Origin: JANNOG01 sp031398915
GTDB lineage: Bacteria; Actinomycetota; Actinomycetes; Actinomycetales; JBBAYJ01
NCBI GenBank assembly: GCA_031398915.1
Contig: JANNOG010000051.1
Location: 1 to 27,655 of the forward strand
DNA: 27,655 nt
Direction of reading: 5' to 3'
The position numbers and the translations under genes were made by a program. A model generated the notes under the pieces. That model worked only from the letters and a program-made list of their open reading frames with translations, made no database searches and was not told the DNA's origin. Shown here one piece after another: positions 5,727 to 14,476 of the stretch; position 1 is the stretch's first letter, and each line of letters starts with the position of its first letter.

Positions 5727-7961
5727 TCAGACCAGATCGAACCGGTCGAGGTTCATCACCTTGTCCCACGCGGCAACGAAGTCGTGCACGAACTTGGCCT
5801 GGGCGTCATCGCTGGCGTAGACCTCCGCGATGGCCCGCAGCTCGGAGTTCGACCCGAACACCAGGTCGACCCGGCTGCCCGTCCACCTCACCACGCCGGT
5901 CGCGGGGTCGCGGGACTCGAACGTCTCGGGGTCTTCGGACGACGCCGTCCACGCCGTGCCGAAGTCCAGCAGGTTGACGAAGAAGTCGTTGGTCAGGGTT
6001 CCCGGTCGCGACGTGAGCACGCCCATCGTCGACTGCTGCACGTTCGCGCCGAGCACCCGGAGGCCACCGACCAGCACGGTCATCTCGGGTGCGCTCAGGG
6101 TCAACAGGTTGGCGCGGTCGACCAAGAGGTATTCGGCCGGCAGCCGGTGACCCTTGCCCAGGTAGTTCCGGAAGCCGTCGGCAGCCGGTTCGAGGGCCGC
6201 GAAGGACTCCTCGTCGGTCTCCTCCTGCGACGCATCCGTACGACCGGGCGTGAACGGGACGGTGACGTCGTGGCCAGCGGCGCGCGCTGCCGACTCGACG
6301 GCAGCGCAGCCGCCCAGGACGACGAGGTCGGCGAGGGAGACCCGGGTGCCTCCGGCCTGGGAGGTGTTGAACGCCTGCTGGATCCCTTCGAGGACGCGTA
6401 GCACCGCCGCGATGGTGTCGGGGTCGTTCGCCTCCCACGCCCGCTGCGGGTTGAGGCGAATCCGTGCCCCGTTGGCGCCACCGCGCTTGTCGCTGCCGCG
6501 GAACGTCGATGCCGACGCCCACGCGGTGAAGACCAGCTCGGACACCGACAGGCCGGACGCGAGAATCTGAGCCTTGAGGGTGGCGATGTCCGCGGAACCG
6601 ACGAGCTCGTGGGTCACCTCGGGTACCGGGTCCTGCCAGATCAGCGTCTCCTGCGGGACCAGCGGCCCGAGGTAGCGCTGGATCGGCCCCATGTCGCGGT
6701 GGGTGAGCTTGAACCATGCCCGGGCGAAGGCGTCGGCGAACTCGTCCGGGTGCTCGTAGAACCGGCGCGAGATCGGCGCGTAGATCGGGTCGACGCGCAG
6801 CGCGATGTCGGTCGTCAGCATGGTGGGCGTGCGGGTCAGCGAGCCGTCTTCGGGGTCCGGCACGGTGTTGGCGCCGGCCCCGTCCTTGGGCTGCCACTGG
6901 TGGGCACCGGCGGGGCTGGTGGTCAGCTCCCACTCGTAGCGGAACAGGTTGTCGAAGTAGCTGTTGCTCCACTGCGTGGGCGTCGAGGTCCAGGTGACCT
7001 CGAGACCGCTGGTGATCGTGTCCCGACCCTTGCCGGTGCCGAAGCTGTTCTTCCAGCCCAGACCCTGCTCCTCGATCGGGGCGCCCTCGGGCTCGGGGCC
7101 GACGTGCGGCTCGGGGTTCGCCGCGCCGTGGGTCTTGCCGAAGGTGTGCCCGCCCGCGATCAGCGCCACGGTCTCCTCGTCGTTCATCGCCATTCGCTTG
7201 AACGTCTCGCGGATGTCCCTGGCCGAGCCCAGCGGGTCCGGGACGCCGTTGGGGCCCTCGGGGTTCACGTAGATCAGACCCATCTGCACCGCAGCCAGCG
7301 GGTTCTCGAGTTCGCGGTCGCCGGTGTAGCGGTCGTCGCCCAGCCACGTCTGCTCGGGACCCCAGTAGACGTCCTCGTCGGGTTCCCAGACGTCGGCCCG
7401 CCCGCCGGCGAAGCCGAAGGTCGTGAAGCCCATCGTCTCCAGCGCGCGGTTACCCGTGAAGACCATCAGGTCCGCCCACGAGATCGAGTGGCCGTACTTC
7501 TTCTTCACCGGCCACAGCAACCGGCGTGCCTTGTCCAGGTTGCCGTTGTCCGGCCAGCTGTTGAGCGGTGCGAAGCGCAGCATTCCCGCACCTGCGCCGC
7601 CGCGACCGTCGCTGACCCGGTACGTGCCGGCGCTGTGCCAGGCCATTCTGAGCATGAAGCCGCCGTAGTGACCGAAGTCGGCCGGCCACCACTCCTGCGA
7701 GGTCGTCAGCAGCTCGTCCACGTCGCGCGCCAGGGCGTCGAGGTCGAGACCCTTGAACGCGGTGGCGTAGTCGAATGCCTCACCCATCGGGTCGGCGACG
7801 GCGGGGTGCTTGCGGAGGATCTTGAGGTTGAGCTGGTTGGGCCACCAGTCCCGGTTGCCCCCGCCCTCGGTCGGGTGTGGCCGGCGCTCGACGGCCACCG
7901 GACACTGCGCGGGGCTTTCCTCGTTCATCTCGCCGACTACGGCGTTCGGGCTGTCGGTCAC
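5727..7961 (-). CDS. katG: Catalase-peroxidase
   Basis: The 744-residue haem enzyme breaks down hydrogen peroxide by catalase and peroxidase reactions. Distal haem residues are in RMAWHSAGTYR (R105, W108, H109) and the proximal ligand is in GGHTFGKTHG (H272). The Met-Tyr-Trp crosslink needed for catalase activity is complete: W108, Y231 (IYVNPEGPNG) and M257 (KRMAMNDEET). The second, degenerate peroxidase-like half is intact and ends with the usual SRVDLVFGSNSELRA and KVMNLDRFD motifs, so the protein is full length. GTG 7959-7961 is preceded by GGAAGG with a 7-base gap. The gene begins 27 bases after furA, the standard actinobacterial furA-katG arrangement, and is expected to be co-transcribed and derepressed under peroxide. 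Confidence 0.97.
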   Translation of the reverse strand: MTDSPNAVVGEMNEESPAQCPVAVERRPHPTEGGGNRDWWPNQLNLKILRKHPAVADPMGEAFDYATAFKGLDLDALARDVDELLTTSQEWWPADFGHYGGFMLRMAWHSAGTYRVSDGRGGAGAGMLRFAPLNSWPDNGNLDKARRLLWPVKKKYGHSISWADLMVFTGNRALETMGFTTFGFAGGRADVWEPDEDVYWGPEQTWLGDDRYTGDRELENPLAAVQMGLIYVNPEGPNGVPDPLGSARDIRETFKRMAMNDEETVALIAGGHTFGKTHGAANPEPHVGPEPEGAPIEEQGLGWKNSFGTGKGRDTITSGLEVTWTSTPTQWSNSYFDNLFRYEWELTTSPAGAHQWQPKDGAGANTVPDPEDGSLTRTPTMLTTDIALRVDPIYAPISRRFYEHPDEFADAFARAWFKLTHRDMGPIQRYLGPLVPQETLIWQDPVPEVTHELVGSADIATLKAQILASGLSVSELVFTAWASASTFRGSDKRGGANGARIRLNPQRAWEANDPDTIAAVLRVLEGIQQAFNTSQAGGTRVSLADLVVLGGCAAVESAARAAGHDVTVPFTPGRTDASQEETDEESFAALEPAADGFRNYLGKGHRLPAEYLLVDRANLLTLSAPEMTVLVGGLRVLGANVQQSTMGVLTSRPGTLTNDFFVNLLDFGTAWTASSEDPETFESRDPATGVVRWTGSRVDLVFGSNSELRAIAEVYASDDAQAKFVHDFVAAWDKVMNLDRFDLV

Positions 7962-7988
7962 GGGACATCCTTCCGGGATCAGGGGGTC

Positions 7989-8438
7989 TCAGGGGGTGAG
8001 TGCAGGGGAGCAGTCGGGGCACAGGCCCCAGTAGGTGACCTGGGCTTCGTCGATGACGAAGCCTCGATCGTCGGATGCGGTGAGGCAGGGCGTGGTGCCG
8101 ACGGCACAGTCGACATCGGCGATGACGCCGCAGGATCGGCACACCGCGTGATGATGGTTGTCCCCGACGCGCGACTCGTATCGGGCCACCGATCCCGGCG
8201 GTTGGATGCGCTGCACCAGACCGGCGGTGGTCAGCACCCGCAGCACGTCGTAGACGGCCTGATGAGAGACATCGTCGAGGTCGTCACGCACCGCACGGAT
8301 GACGGTGTCGGTATCGGCGTGGGGGTGTCCGTGGACCGCTGCCAGGACCGCCACCCGCGGCCGCGTCACCCGCAGGGCCGCACCACGCACCATTTGCTCG
8401 AAGTCAGAGGTGGTGGGCACGGTCGGAGTCTGGCGCAT
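7989..8438 (-). CDS. furA: Fur-family peroxide/iron regulator of katG
   Basis: The 149-residue protein is a Fur-family repressor. The winged helix occupies about residues 10-85, with the recognition region SHQAVYDVLRVLTTAGLV (58-75). The dimerisation and metal domain holds HHHAVCRSCG (H95-H97, C100, C103) and GLCPDC (C140, C143), which form the CxxC pairs of the structural zinc site. Its place directly upstream of katG identifies it as the FurA/CatR type, which represses katG and its own promoter until peroxide oxidises it. ATG 8436-8438 lies right behind an AT-rich, FurA-box-like sequence, so the message may be leaderless or nearly so, as reported for mycobacterial furA. The short 27-base gap to katG contains only the katG ribosome site. 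Confidence 0.93.
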   Translation of the reverse strand: MRQTPTVPTTSDFEQMVRGAALRVTRPRVAVLAAVHGHPHADTDTVIRAVRDDLDDVSHQAVYDVLRVLTTAGLVQRIQPPGSVARYESRVGDNHHHAVCRSCGVIADVDCAVGTTPCLTASDDRGFVIDEAQVTYWGLCPDCSPALTP

Positions 8439-8447
8439 ATTCTGGAA

Positions 8448-8606
<159 letters not shown>

Positions 8607-8650
8607 CGAACCCGAACACTCACCTGACCCACGGGGCGGGCGTCGCTCGA

Positions 8651-8656
8651 CACAAT
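8651..8656 (+). promoter_or_regulatory. Candidate -10 element (CACAAT) for the protease gene
   Basis: CACAAT ends 7 bases before the ATG at 8664, and no Shine-Dalgarno sequence is visible. This spacing would place the transcript start at or next to the start codon, giving a leaderless message. No convincing -35 is seen. Confidence 0.35.
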
Positions 8657-8663
8657 CTCCGGC

Positions 8664-10211
8664 ATGACACGGAGGATCCCCTGCCCCACCCGCCTGGTCG
8701 GCGTGACCGCCCTGACCGTCCTGGTCACCGCGACCGTCGCGGTGTCCGGTTGCGGACTGCGACCGGCAGTCGGCGATGACGACGCGACACCTGCGGAGGC
8801 GACGGCAGGGCTCGCATCGGGGGCCGGGTCGGTCGACGTGGCCGCGCCCGACGCCGGGGATCCGCGCCGCGCCGAGCAGTGGGGGCTGGACCTGGTGCAG
8901 ATCGACGCCGCGTGGACCGTCTCGACGGGCGCCGACACGGTCATCGCCATCGTCGACACAGGTGTCGACGGCACTCATCCCGACCTGCAGGGACGCCTGG
9001 TACCCGGCATCGACTTCATCGACGAGGGCACCGGGGGAGCGGTGGACCCCAACGGGCACGGCACACACGTCGCCGGGATCGCCGCGGCCGCCACGGGCAA
9101 CGGGGTAGGGATGGCCGGGGCAGCACGCGGTGCGTCGATCATGCCGGTGCGCGTGCTGGAAGCTGCCGGCTCCGGTGCGGACGACGACATCGCAGCCGGG
9201 ATCGATTGGGCGGTGGACAACGGCGCCGACGTCATCAACCTGTCGCTGGGCGAAGCCGGATTCGTTGCCAGACTGAGCAAGAACGGACCTCTCAACGCCG
9301 CGATCCGGCGCGCGGACGAAGCCGGAGTAGTTGTCGTCGCCGCTGCCGGCAACGACGGGGCCCGGCGGCAGAGCTACCGGGTGGGCGTCCCGGTGATCGT
9401 CGTCAACGCGGTGGCCGTCGACGGCACGGCCGCGGCATTCAGCAACACCGGCGACGTCCGGGCAGTGGCGGCCCCGGGGGTGGGGATCCTGTCGACGGTG
9501 CCCGTCGGGCCGAGCACGCTGTTTCCCGAGGGAGGCGACGGCTACGGCCTGCTGGACGGCACGTCGATGGCAGCACCGTTGGTCGCCGGGATCGCGGCTC
9601 TGCTGGTCGCTCAGGGCTTGACCCCGGACGAGGTCGGCGCCCGGATCACCGAGACGGCGGTGAACCCGACAGCGGACCCCGCGCTGGGTAGCGGTGTGGT
9701 CGATGCTGCCGCGGCGGTCGGCGCCGCTGCGGTGGCCTCCTCGGGATCCGCCCCCGCCCCCGCCCCCACGCCCGAGACGGAGGCCGCACCCGCTGCCCCG
9801 CCCGTGCCGGGGACACGGCCGGCCCCCACGGCGACGCCGCCCGCCGTCATCGTGCCCGCCGGACCCGACACGATCACCGTCGCCCTGACCGCCCCGGCCG
9901 GCCTCGACGTCACCGTGGCGACCGATGTCCGGTGCACGTTCGGTGGACGCGGATACTCGGCCGCGATCGCCTCGGCAGTGGTCGGCAGCGGCTATCAGAT
10001 CGGAGCCGAGGTGTCCGTCCTTCGCTACCGCGGTCCTGGCACCTACCCCGCGGTGGCGGTGGTCGAGGTGACCGCGCAGGGCACGTCGACCGCCGTCCCG
10101 CTGACGGTCGACGCGACCATCGACGATGCCGGGGGCACGGTGCCGCTGGCCGTGACCAGCGAGTCGGGCATCACCCTGGCCGGCTCGCTGACCTGGCGGT
10201 GCGGGGCCTAG
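8664..10211 (+). CDS. Lipoprotein subtilisin-like serine protease (S8 family)
   Basis: The 515-residue protein begins with a basic MTRR, a hydrophobic segment and a lipobox VSGC (C30), so it should be an exported lipoprotein anchored outside the membrane. The S8 catalytic triad is complete: D98 in AIVDTGVDGTHPDL, H132 in NGHGTHVAG, and S301 in GTSMAAPLVAG. The oxyanion Asn is N230 (AAGND). No long propeptide is present. After the protease domain (about 75-355) comes a Pro/Ala/Thr-rich linker (361-399) and a C-terminal beta-type domain of about 115 residues of unknown role with cysteines at about 424 and 513. It is not a type VII mycosin as judged from the absence of a C-terminal membrane helix and of secretion-locus neighbours. 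The stop is 7 bases from the convergent pmt stop, with no terminator visible between. Confidence 0.9.
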   Translation: MTRRIPCPTRLVGVTALTVLVTATVAVSGCGLRPAVGDDDATPAEATAGLASGAGSVDVAAPDAGDPRRAEQWGLDLVQIDAAWTVSTGADTVIAIVDTGVDGTHPDLQGRLVPGIDFIDEGTGGAVDPNGHGTHVAGIAAAATGNGVGMAGAARGASIMPVRVLEAAGSGADDDIAAGIDWAVDNGADVINLSLGEAGFVARLSKNGPLNAAIRRADEAGVVVVAAAGNDGARRQSYRVGVPVIVVNAVAVDGTAAAFSNTGDVRAVAAPGVGILSTVPVGPSTLFPEGGDGYGLLDGTSMAAPLVAGIAALLVAQGLTPDEVGARITETAVNPTADPALGSGVVDAAAAVGAAAVASSGSAPAPAPTPETEAAPAAPPVPGTRPAPTATPPAVIVPAGPDTITVALTAPAGLDVTVATDVRCTFGGRGYSAAIASAVVGSGYQIGAEVSVLRYRGPGTYPAVAVVEVTAQGTSTAVPLTVDATIDDAGGTVPLAVTSESGITLAGSLTWRCGA

Positions 10212-10218
10212 CGACCGA

Positions 10219-11865
10219 CTACTGCCGCCAGCTGGGTAGCCACATCAGCAGCTGCCACCGCTCGACCGACATGGCCGTGTACGTCCACATCGGCCAGAAG
10301 AAGACGAACACCGCGGTGGCCAGCACGACGAACCCACCCACCAGCGCCGCCCCCCAGGTTCTGCGGCGGATGGCAGCTGATGGTGGGCCCAGAATCATGC
10401 CGAGGACGAACGTCAGGGCGAGCACGACGTAGGGCACGAATGCCACCGAGTAGAACGTGAAGATGGTGCGCGCCTGGTAGAGGAACCACGGCAACCAGCC
10501 GGCCGCCAGCGGCACCAGAACGGCCCCGGCGCGCCAGTCGCGGTTCAGTACCCACACCAGGAAGACCACGACGATGGCGATGGCGCCGCCCCACCAGACG
10601 ACCGGGTTTCCCACGTTGAGCACATCCAGTTTGCAGGTGTCGACGGTGCAGCCGGCCTGACCCTGCGACACGTCGTTGTGGGCGAACAGCGTGGGTCTGC
10701 CCTGCACGATCCACGACCAGGGGTTGGCCTGGTAGATGTGGTCACCGGTGACACCGACGTGGAACTCGTACATCCGTTGATGCCAGTACACGAGGCTGGC
10801 CAACGGGTCCGGCAACGTCCGGGCCAGGAAGGTGTCGGGGTTGTCCCGTGCCCAGTACCGGTTGAATCCCTCGTCCGACCGGAACCAGCCGAACCACGAT
10901 GCGACATAGACCAGCAGGGCCACCGGTACCAGGTGGACGAATGCCACCGGCGCGTCTCGCAGAGTGCCGGCGACCAGCCAGTCCTTGGCCCCGACGGCAT
11001 GTCGGGCACTGACGTCCCAGACCACGACCAGCAGCCCGAAGGCCACGATGAACCACAGCCCGGACCACTTGACCGAGCACAGGGCACCCAGGGCGATCCC
11101 CGTCGCGAGCAGCCACGGCCGGAACAGCAGGGGTGGACCCAGTCGGGTGCGTCGTCGCAGCGTCTCGCCTGGTGGCCCGCTGTCGAGTACGCGAGCCATG
11201 CGGTCGGCCAGCCGGGCCCTCATCCAGAATCGATCGGCCACCAGGAAGGCGAACGCCACCAACGCCCAGAATGCGACGAAGATGTCCAGGAGGCCGATGC
11301 GGCTGCTGGTCAGGTGATTGCCGTCGATGGTCAGCAGGAAACCTGCGACACCACCCAAGAACGTCGAGTTGAACAGTCGCCGGGCGACGAACACCAGGAT
11401 GACGACCATGAGGGCGCCGCACACGGCGGACGAGATCCGCCAGCTGACCGGATCTTCGGCCCCCACCAGCCTCATCCCCAACGCGATCATCCACTTACCC
11501 AGGGGCGGGTGGACGATCGTCGGGTCACCCTCGGGTGTGAACACGTTCAGCGTGCCTGCGTTCCACAGGTCGTCGGCCTTGGGCGTGGAATCGTTCGTCC
11601 ACCGCCATTCGACGTCGCCGCTCAACAGCAGCGAATACGCCTGCTTGACGTAGTAGGTCTCGTCGAACATCAGAGTCGGTGGGTCCCCGAGGCGCCAGAA
11701 CCGCAGCATGGCGGCGAGACCACCGAGGACGAGCGCCACACACCACGCCCACCAGGCGGGCTCGGGATGGTCGACGCCCAGGCGTGCCCGCAGCCGCGCT
11801 CGCGTCGAGGTCAATCGCGGCGGGAAGGATGGCGAGGCCTGGGCGGCAGGTCGCACCGTCGACAT
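10219..11865 (-). CDS. Dolichyl/polyprenyl-phosphate-mannose-protein mannosyltransferase, second copy
   Basis: The 548-residue multi-pass membrane protein is a GT39 protein O-mannosyltransferase, which moves mannose from polyprenyl-phosphate-mannose to Ser/Thr of exported proteins on the outer membrane face. The acidic catalytic pair is in LMFDETYYVKQAYS (D68-E69), the first external loop. Other family segments are IVHPPLGKWMIALGMRL, ITLL-type helix LLDIFVAFWALVAFAF, VKWSGLWFIVAFG, and the C-terminal helices ending RWQLLMWLPSW. ATG 11863-11865 shares its A with the TGA of the upstream paralogue (TGATG), so translation is coupled. The frame extends further 5' but only as a shadow of that gene. 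The usual locus has one pmt here; this is the downstream member of a tandem pair. Confidence 0.88.
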   Translation of the reverse strand: MSTVRPAAQASPSFPPRLTSTRARLRARLGVDHPEPAWWAWCVALVLGGLAAMLRFWRLGDPPTLMFDETYYVKQAYSLLLSGDVEWRWTNDSTPKADDLWNAGTLNVFTPEGDPTIVHPPLGKWMIALGMRLVGAEDPVSWRISSAVCGALMVVILVFVARRLFNSTFLGGVAGFLLTIDGNHLTSSRIGLLDIFVAFWALVAFAFLVADRFWMRARLADRMARVLDSGPPGETLRRRTRLGPPLLFRPWLLATGIALGALCSVKWSGLWFIVAFGLLVVVWDVSARHAVGAKDWLVAGTLRDAPVAFVHLVPVALLVYVASWFGWFRSDEGFNRYWARDNPDTFLARTLPDPLASLVYWHQRMYEFHVGVTGDHIYQANPWSWIVQGRPTLFAHNDVSQGQAGCTVDTCKLDVLNVGNPVVWWGGAIAIVVVFLVWVLNRDWRAGAVLVPLAAGWLPWFLYQARTIFTFYSVAFVPYVVLALTFVLGMILGPPSAAIRRRTWGAALVGGFVVLATAVFVFFWPMWTYTAMSVERWQLLMWLPSWRQ

Positions 11866-13598
11866 CAGATCCAACTGTCCCACCACATCCGTAGTTGCCA
11901 CTGATCCCGAGGAATGACCTCGGCCGTCCAGACCGGCCAGAAGAACAACAGGCAGCCGACCGCCAGAATCACGACGACGCCGGCGATGGAGGCACCCCAG
12001 GATCGTCGATCCGGTGGTGCGTCGGGCCGGCCGAGGATCAAACCGAGCGAGTAGGTCAGGGCCAACACCACATAGGGGACGAACACCACCGCGTAGAAGG
12101 TGTACGTGGTCCGGTCCTGGAAAGCGAACCAGGGCAACCATCCGGCTGCCAGCGGCACCAGGAGGGCCCCGGCCCGCCAGTCCCGACGCAACAACCAGGC
12201 GAACACGACGACGACGATCGAGATGGCCCCACCCCACCAGACCACCGGATTGCCGACACTCGTGATGGCCCGTGAGCACTCCGTCACCTCACAGCCCATC
12301 TCGCCCAGGGCTTTGTTCTCGTAGAAGAACGACGTCGGGCGTGCCATGACGATCCACGACCAGGGATTCGCCTCGTACGGGTGGTCCGCGTCGAGGTTGC
12401 GGTGGAACTCGTACATGGACTGGTGATAATGGGCCAGGCTGGCGAGAGAATCCGGGAGTAGTCGAGTGAGAATCGAGTCGGGGTTGTCGGCTGCCCAGAA
12501 CCTGTCGTATCCCGTGGTGGACCGGAACCATCCGGCGTAGGTCGCCAGATAGGTGGCGAACGCGACCGGCACCAGATGGACGAAGGCGATCGGCGCATCC
12601 CGCAGAACGCCGCCGGCCAGCCATCGACGGATCCAGGCCGAGCGCCGGGTGCCCACGTCCCACGCCACCACGAGCAGGCCGAAGGCCACGACGAACCAGA
12701 TTCCCGACCATTTGACGCCGATGGCACAACCCAGCGCGACCCCGCAGGCCAGCAGCCAGGGCCTGAACCACTGGGTCGGTCCCCAGCGCATCACGGCCGC
12801 GGACGCCCCGGGATCCGTGGCGATCCGCTGTGCCAGACGTTCGGCCAGTCGTGCCCGCATCCAGAATCGGTCGGCGATCAGAAAGGCGAAAGCCACCAGC
12901 ACGAAGAATGCGAGGAAGATGTCCAACAGTGCCGTGCGGCTGTGGACCAGGTGATGCCCGTCGACCGCCAACAACAACCCGGCGGTCCCGCCCAGGAGGG
13001 TCGAATTGAGCAGCCGCCGGGCGACGAACACCAGGATGATTGCCATGAGGGTGCCGCAGACCGCGGACGCCAGCCGCCAACTCTCCGACTGAGTCGCGTC
13101 GATCGTCGACATCCCGGTGGCAATCATCCATTTGCCGAGTGGTGGATGGACGACGAAGGCCGCCTCGCGGGTGAACACGTCCAGCGTCCCCGCAGTGAAC
13201 TGCGCGTCCACACTGGGGGTCGCCTGGTCACTCCACCCCCATTCGACACCCCCGGTGAGGATGAACGAGTACGCCTGCTTGACGTAGTACGTCTCGTCGA
13301 ACACCAACTGGGACGGGTTGCCGAGGCGCCAGAATCGCAGACCACCGGCGACGACCCCGATGACCAGCGCGACGACCCAGCCCCACCAGGCCGGCTCGGG
13401 GTGGTCGACGTCGAGCCGTTCACGCAGCGCGCTCCGCAATTCGCCGTACCGCCTGACCCTGTCGTCCGTCGCGCTGTGGGCTGCGCTGTGGGCTGCGCTG
13501 TCGGCTGCTCCCGCCGACGCAGCGCCGACTGCGGCGTCGGCTTCGGCCGATGGTTCCCCCGCGGAGCCTGCGGGCACCTCCAGCGTCGTCACGGGCAC
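11865..13598 (-). CDS. pmt: Dolichyl/polyprenyl-phosphate-mannose-protein mannosyltransferase, first copy
   Basis: The 577-residue protein is a GT39 O-mannosyltransferase with the DE pair in LVFDETYYVKQAYS (D101-E102). The conserved FVVHPPLGKWMIATGM, HSRTALLDIFLAFFVLVAFAF, VKWSGIWFVVAFGL and terminal WQLRMWWDSW segments match the second copy almost step for step, so the pair arose by duplication. It differs by a soluble N-terminal extension of about 65 residues, rich in Ala/Ser/Asp, part of which comes from a 12-bp repeat. GTG 13596-13598 is chosen because a TACCAT hexamer lies exactly 6 bases upstream, giving a leaderless message; GTG 13590-13592 is the alternative. Position divergent from rsmI is the canonical actinobacterial pmt location, hence the gene symbol for this copy. 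Confidence 0.9.
   Translation of the reverse strand: MPVTTLEVPAGSAGEPSAEADAAVGAASAGAADSAAHSAAHSATDDRVRRYGELRSALRERLDVDHPEPAWWGWVVALVIGVVAGGLRFWRLGNPSQLVFDETYYVKQAYSFILTGGVEWGWSDQATPSVDAQFTAGTLDVFTREAAFVVHPPLGKWMIATGMSTIDATQSESWRLASAVCGTLMAIILVFVARRLLNSTLLGGTAGLLLAVDGHHLVHSRTALLDIFLAFFVLVAFAFLIADRFWMRARLAERLAQRIATDPGASAAVMRWGPTQWFRPWLLACGVALGCAIGVKWSGIWFVVAFGLLVVAWDVGTRRSAWIRRWLAGGVLRDAPIAFVHLVPVAFATYLATYAGWFRSTTGYDRFWAADNPDSILTRLLPDSLASLAHYHQSMYEFHRNLDADHPYEANPWSWIVMARPTSFFYENKALGEMGCEVTECSRAITSVGNPVVWWGGAISIVVVVFAWLLRRDWRAGALLVPLAAGWLPWFAFQDRTTYTFYAVVFVPYVVLALTYSLGLILGRPDAPPDRRSWGASIAGVVVILAVGCLLFFWPVWTAEVIPRDQWQLRMWWDSWI
13471..13506. repeat. 12-bp in-frame tandem repeat in the pmt N-terminal extension
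   Basis: GCGCTGTGGGCT occurs at 13471-13482 and 13483-13494, with a one-base variant at 13495-13506. On the minus strand it encodes Ser-Ala-Ala-His repeats in the cytoplasmic N-terminal extension of the first mannosyltransferase. Confidence 0.85.
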
Positions 13599-13604
13599 GC
13601 GGCG

Positions 13605-13610
13605 ATGGTA
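13605..13610 (-). promoter_or_regulatory. Candidate -10 element (TACCAT) of the pmt pair
   Basis: On the minus strand TACCAT is followed by 6 bases and then the GTG at 13598. The pattern fits an actinobacterial leaderless promoter, and no Shine-Dalgarno sequence could fit in the gap. Confidence 0.5.
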
Positions 13611-13618
13611 CGGGCGCT

Positions 13619-13624
13619 TACCGT
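13619..13624 (+). promoter_or_regulatory. Candidate -10 element (TACCGT) of rsmI
   Basis: TACCGT is followed by 6 bases and the GTG at 13631, mirroring the divergent pmt promoter 9 bases away. It implies a leaderless rsmI message. Confidence 0.5.
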
Positions 13625-13630
13625 GGGCGG

Positions 13631-14476
13631 GTGCTCGTCCTGGCAGCAACGCCCATCGGTGATCCGCAGGACGCGAGCCCACGGCTGCGACGGTGGCTGG
13701 GGGAGGCCGACGTCCTGGCGGTCGAGGACACCCGGAGGCTGCGACGGTTGTGCGCTGCGTTGGACGTGTCGCCGCGGGGTCGGGTCGTCGTGCACCACGA
13801 ACACACCGAGGACGGGTTGGTCGCCGAGTTGTTGGGCGAGATCCGCGCCGGCCGCCATGTCGTGGTCGTCACCGACGCGGGCATGCCGACCGTGTCGGAC
13901 CCTGGTTACCGGCTGGTGGCCGCGGCAGCGGCGGAGGGACTACCTGTCACCGTGGTGCCTGGCCCCTCGGCCGTCGTCTCCGCCCTGGCGGTGGCGGGCC
14001 TGCCCACTGACCGGTTCTGTTTCGAGGGATTCGTTCCCCGGAGAGCGGGTGAGCGGGCCACCGCTTTGGCCGCGCTCGCCGGCGAGGTCCGCACGATGGT
14101 GTTCTTCGAGTCCCCGCACCGGGTCGCCGCCACCTTGACGGCGATGAGCGGTGCCTTCGGCGCCGAGCGGTCGGGCGTGGTGTGCCGCGAGCTGACCAAG
14201 ACCTACGAGGAGGTTCGCCGGGGGACGCTCGGCGACCTGGCGGCCTGGGCATCGGCGGCCACGGTGCTCGGCGAGATCACACTCGTCGTCCGCGGCGCCT
14301 CCCGCCTCCCGGTCGTCCCGGTCGGTGAGCTGGTCGTGGCGGTCGAGGACCTGGTGGCCGAGGGCGCCCGACTCAAACAGGCCGTCGCCGACGTGGCGAC
14401 CCACGCCGGGACGCGCCGCAACGAGTTGTACGAGGCCGTCCTCGCCGCCCGCGCCACTCAGTCCTCGGTCGGCTGA
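13631..14476 (+). CDS. rsmI: 16S rRNA 2'-O-ribose C1402 methyltransferase
   Basis: The 281-residue protein is a tetrapyrrole-methylase-fold SAM enzyme that methylates C1402 in the ribosomal P site. Typical motifs are LAATPIGDPQDASPR at the N terminus, VEDTRRLRRL (31-40), VVVTDAGMPTVSDPGYRLV (80-ish onward, containing the SAM-contact DAGMP), PGPSAVVSALAVAGLPTDRF (110-129, shown by its core PGPSAVVSAL), and the FEGFVPR motif near 131-137. Length equals the family norm. GTG 13631 is the first start giving the canonical LVLAATPIG N terminus. The 3' end overlaps the convergent marR-type gene by 19 bases. In many actinobacteria rsmI is followed directly by metG; here a regulator and exporter lie between. 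Confidence 0.94.
   Translation: MLVLAATPIGDPQDASPRLRRWLGEADVLAVEDTRRLRRLCAALDVSPRGRVVVHHEHTEDGLVAELLGEIRAGRHVVVVTDAGMPTVSDPGYRLVAAAAAEGLPVTVVPGPSAVVSALAVAGLPTDRFCFEGFVPRRAGERATALAALAGEVRTMVFFESPHRVAATLTAMSGAFGAERSGVVCRELTKTYEEVRRGTLGDLAAWASAATVLGEITLVVRGASRLPVVPVGELVVAVEDLVAEGARLKQAVADVATHAGTRRNELYEAVLAARATQSSVG

Noticed and set aside
11866..12279. Upstream extension of the second mannosyltransferase
   Set aside because: It is the antisense-free shadow frame of the first mannosyltransferase; the homologous N terminus begins at ATG 11865.
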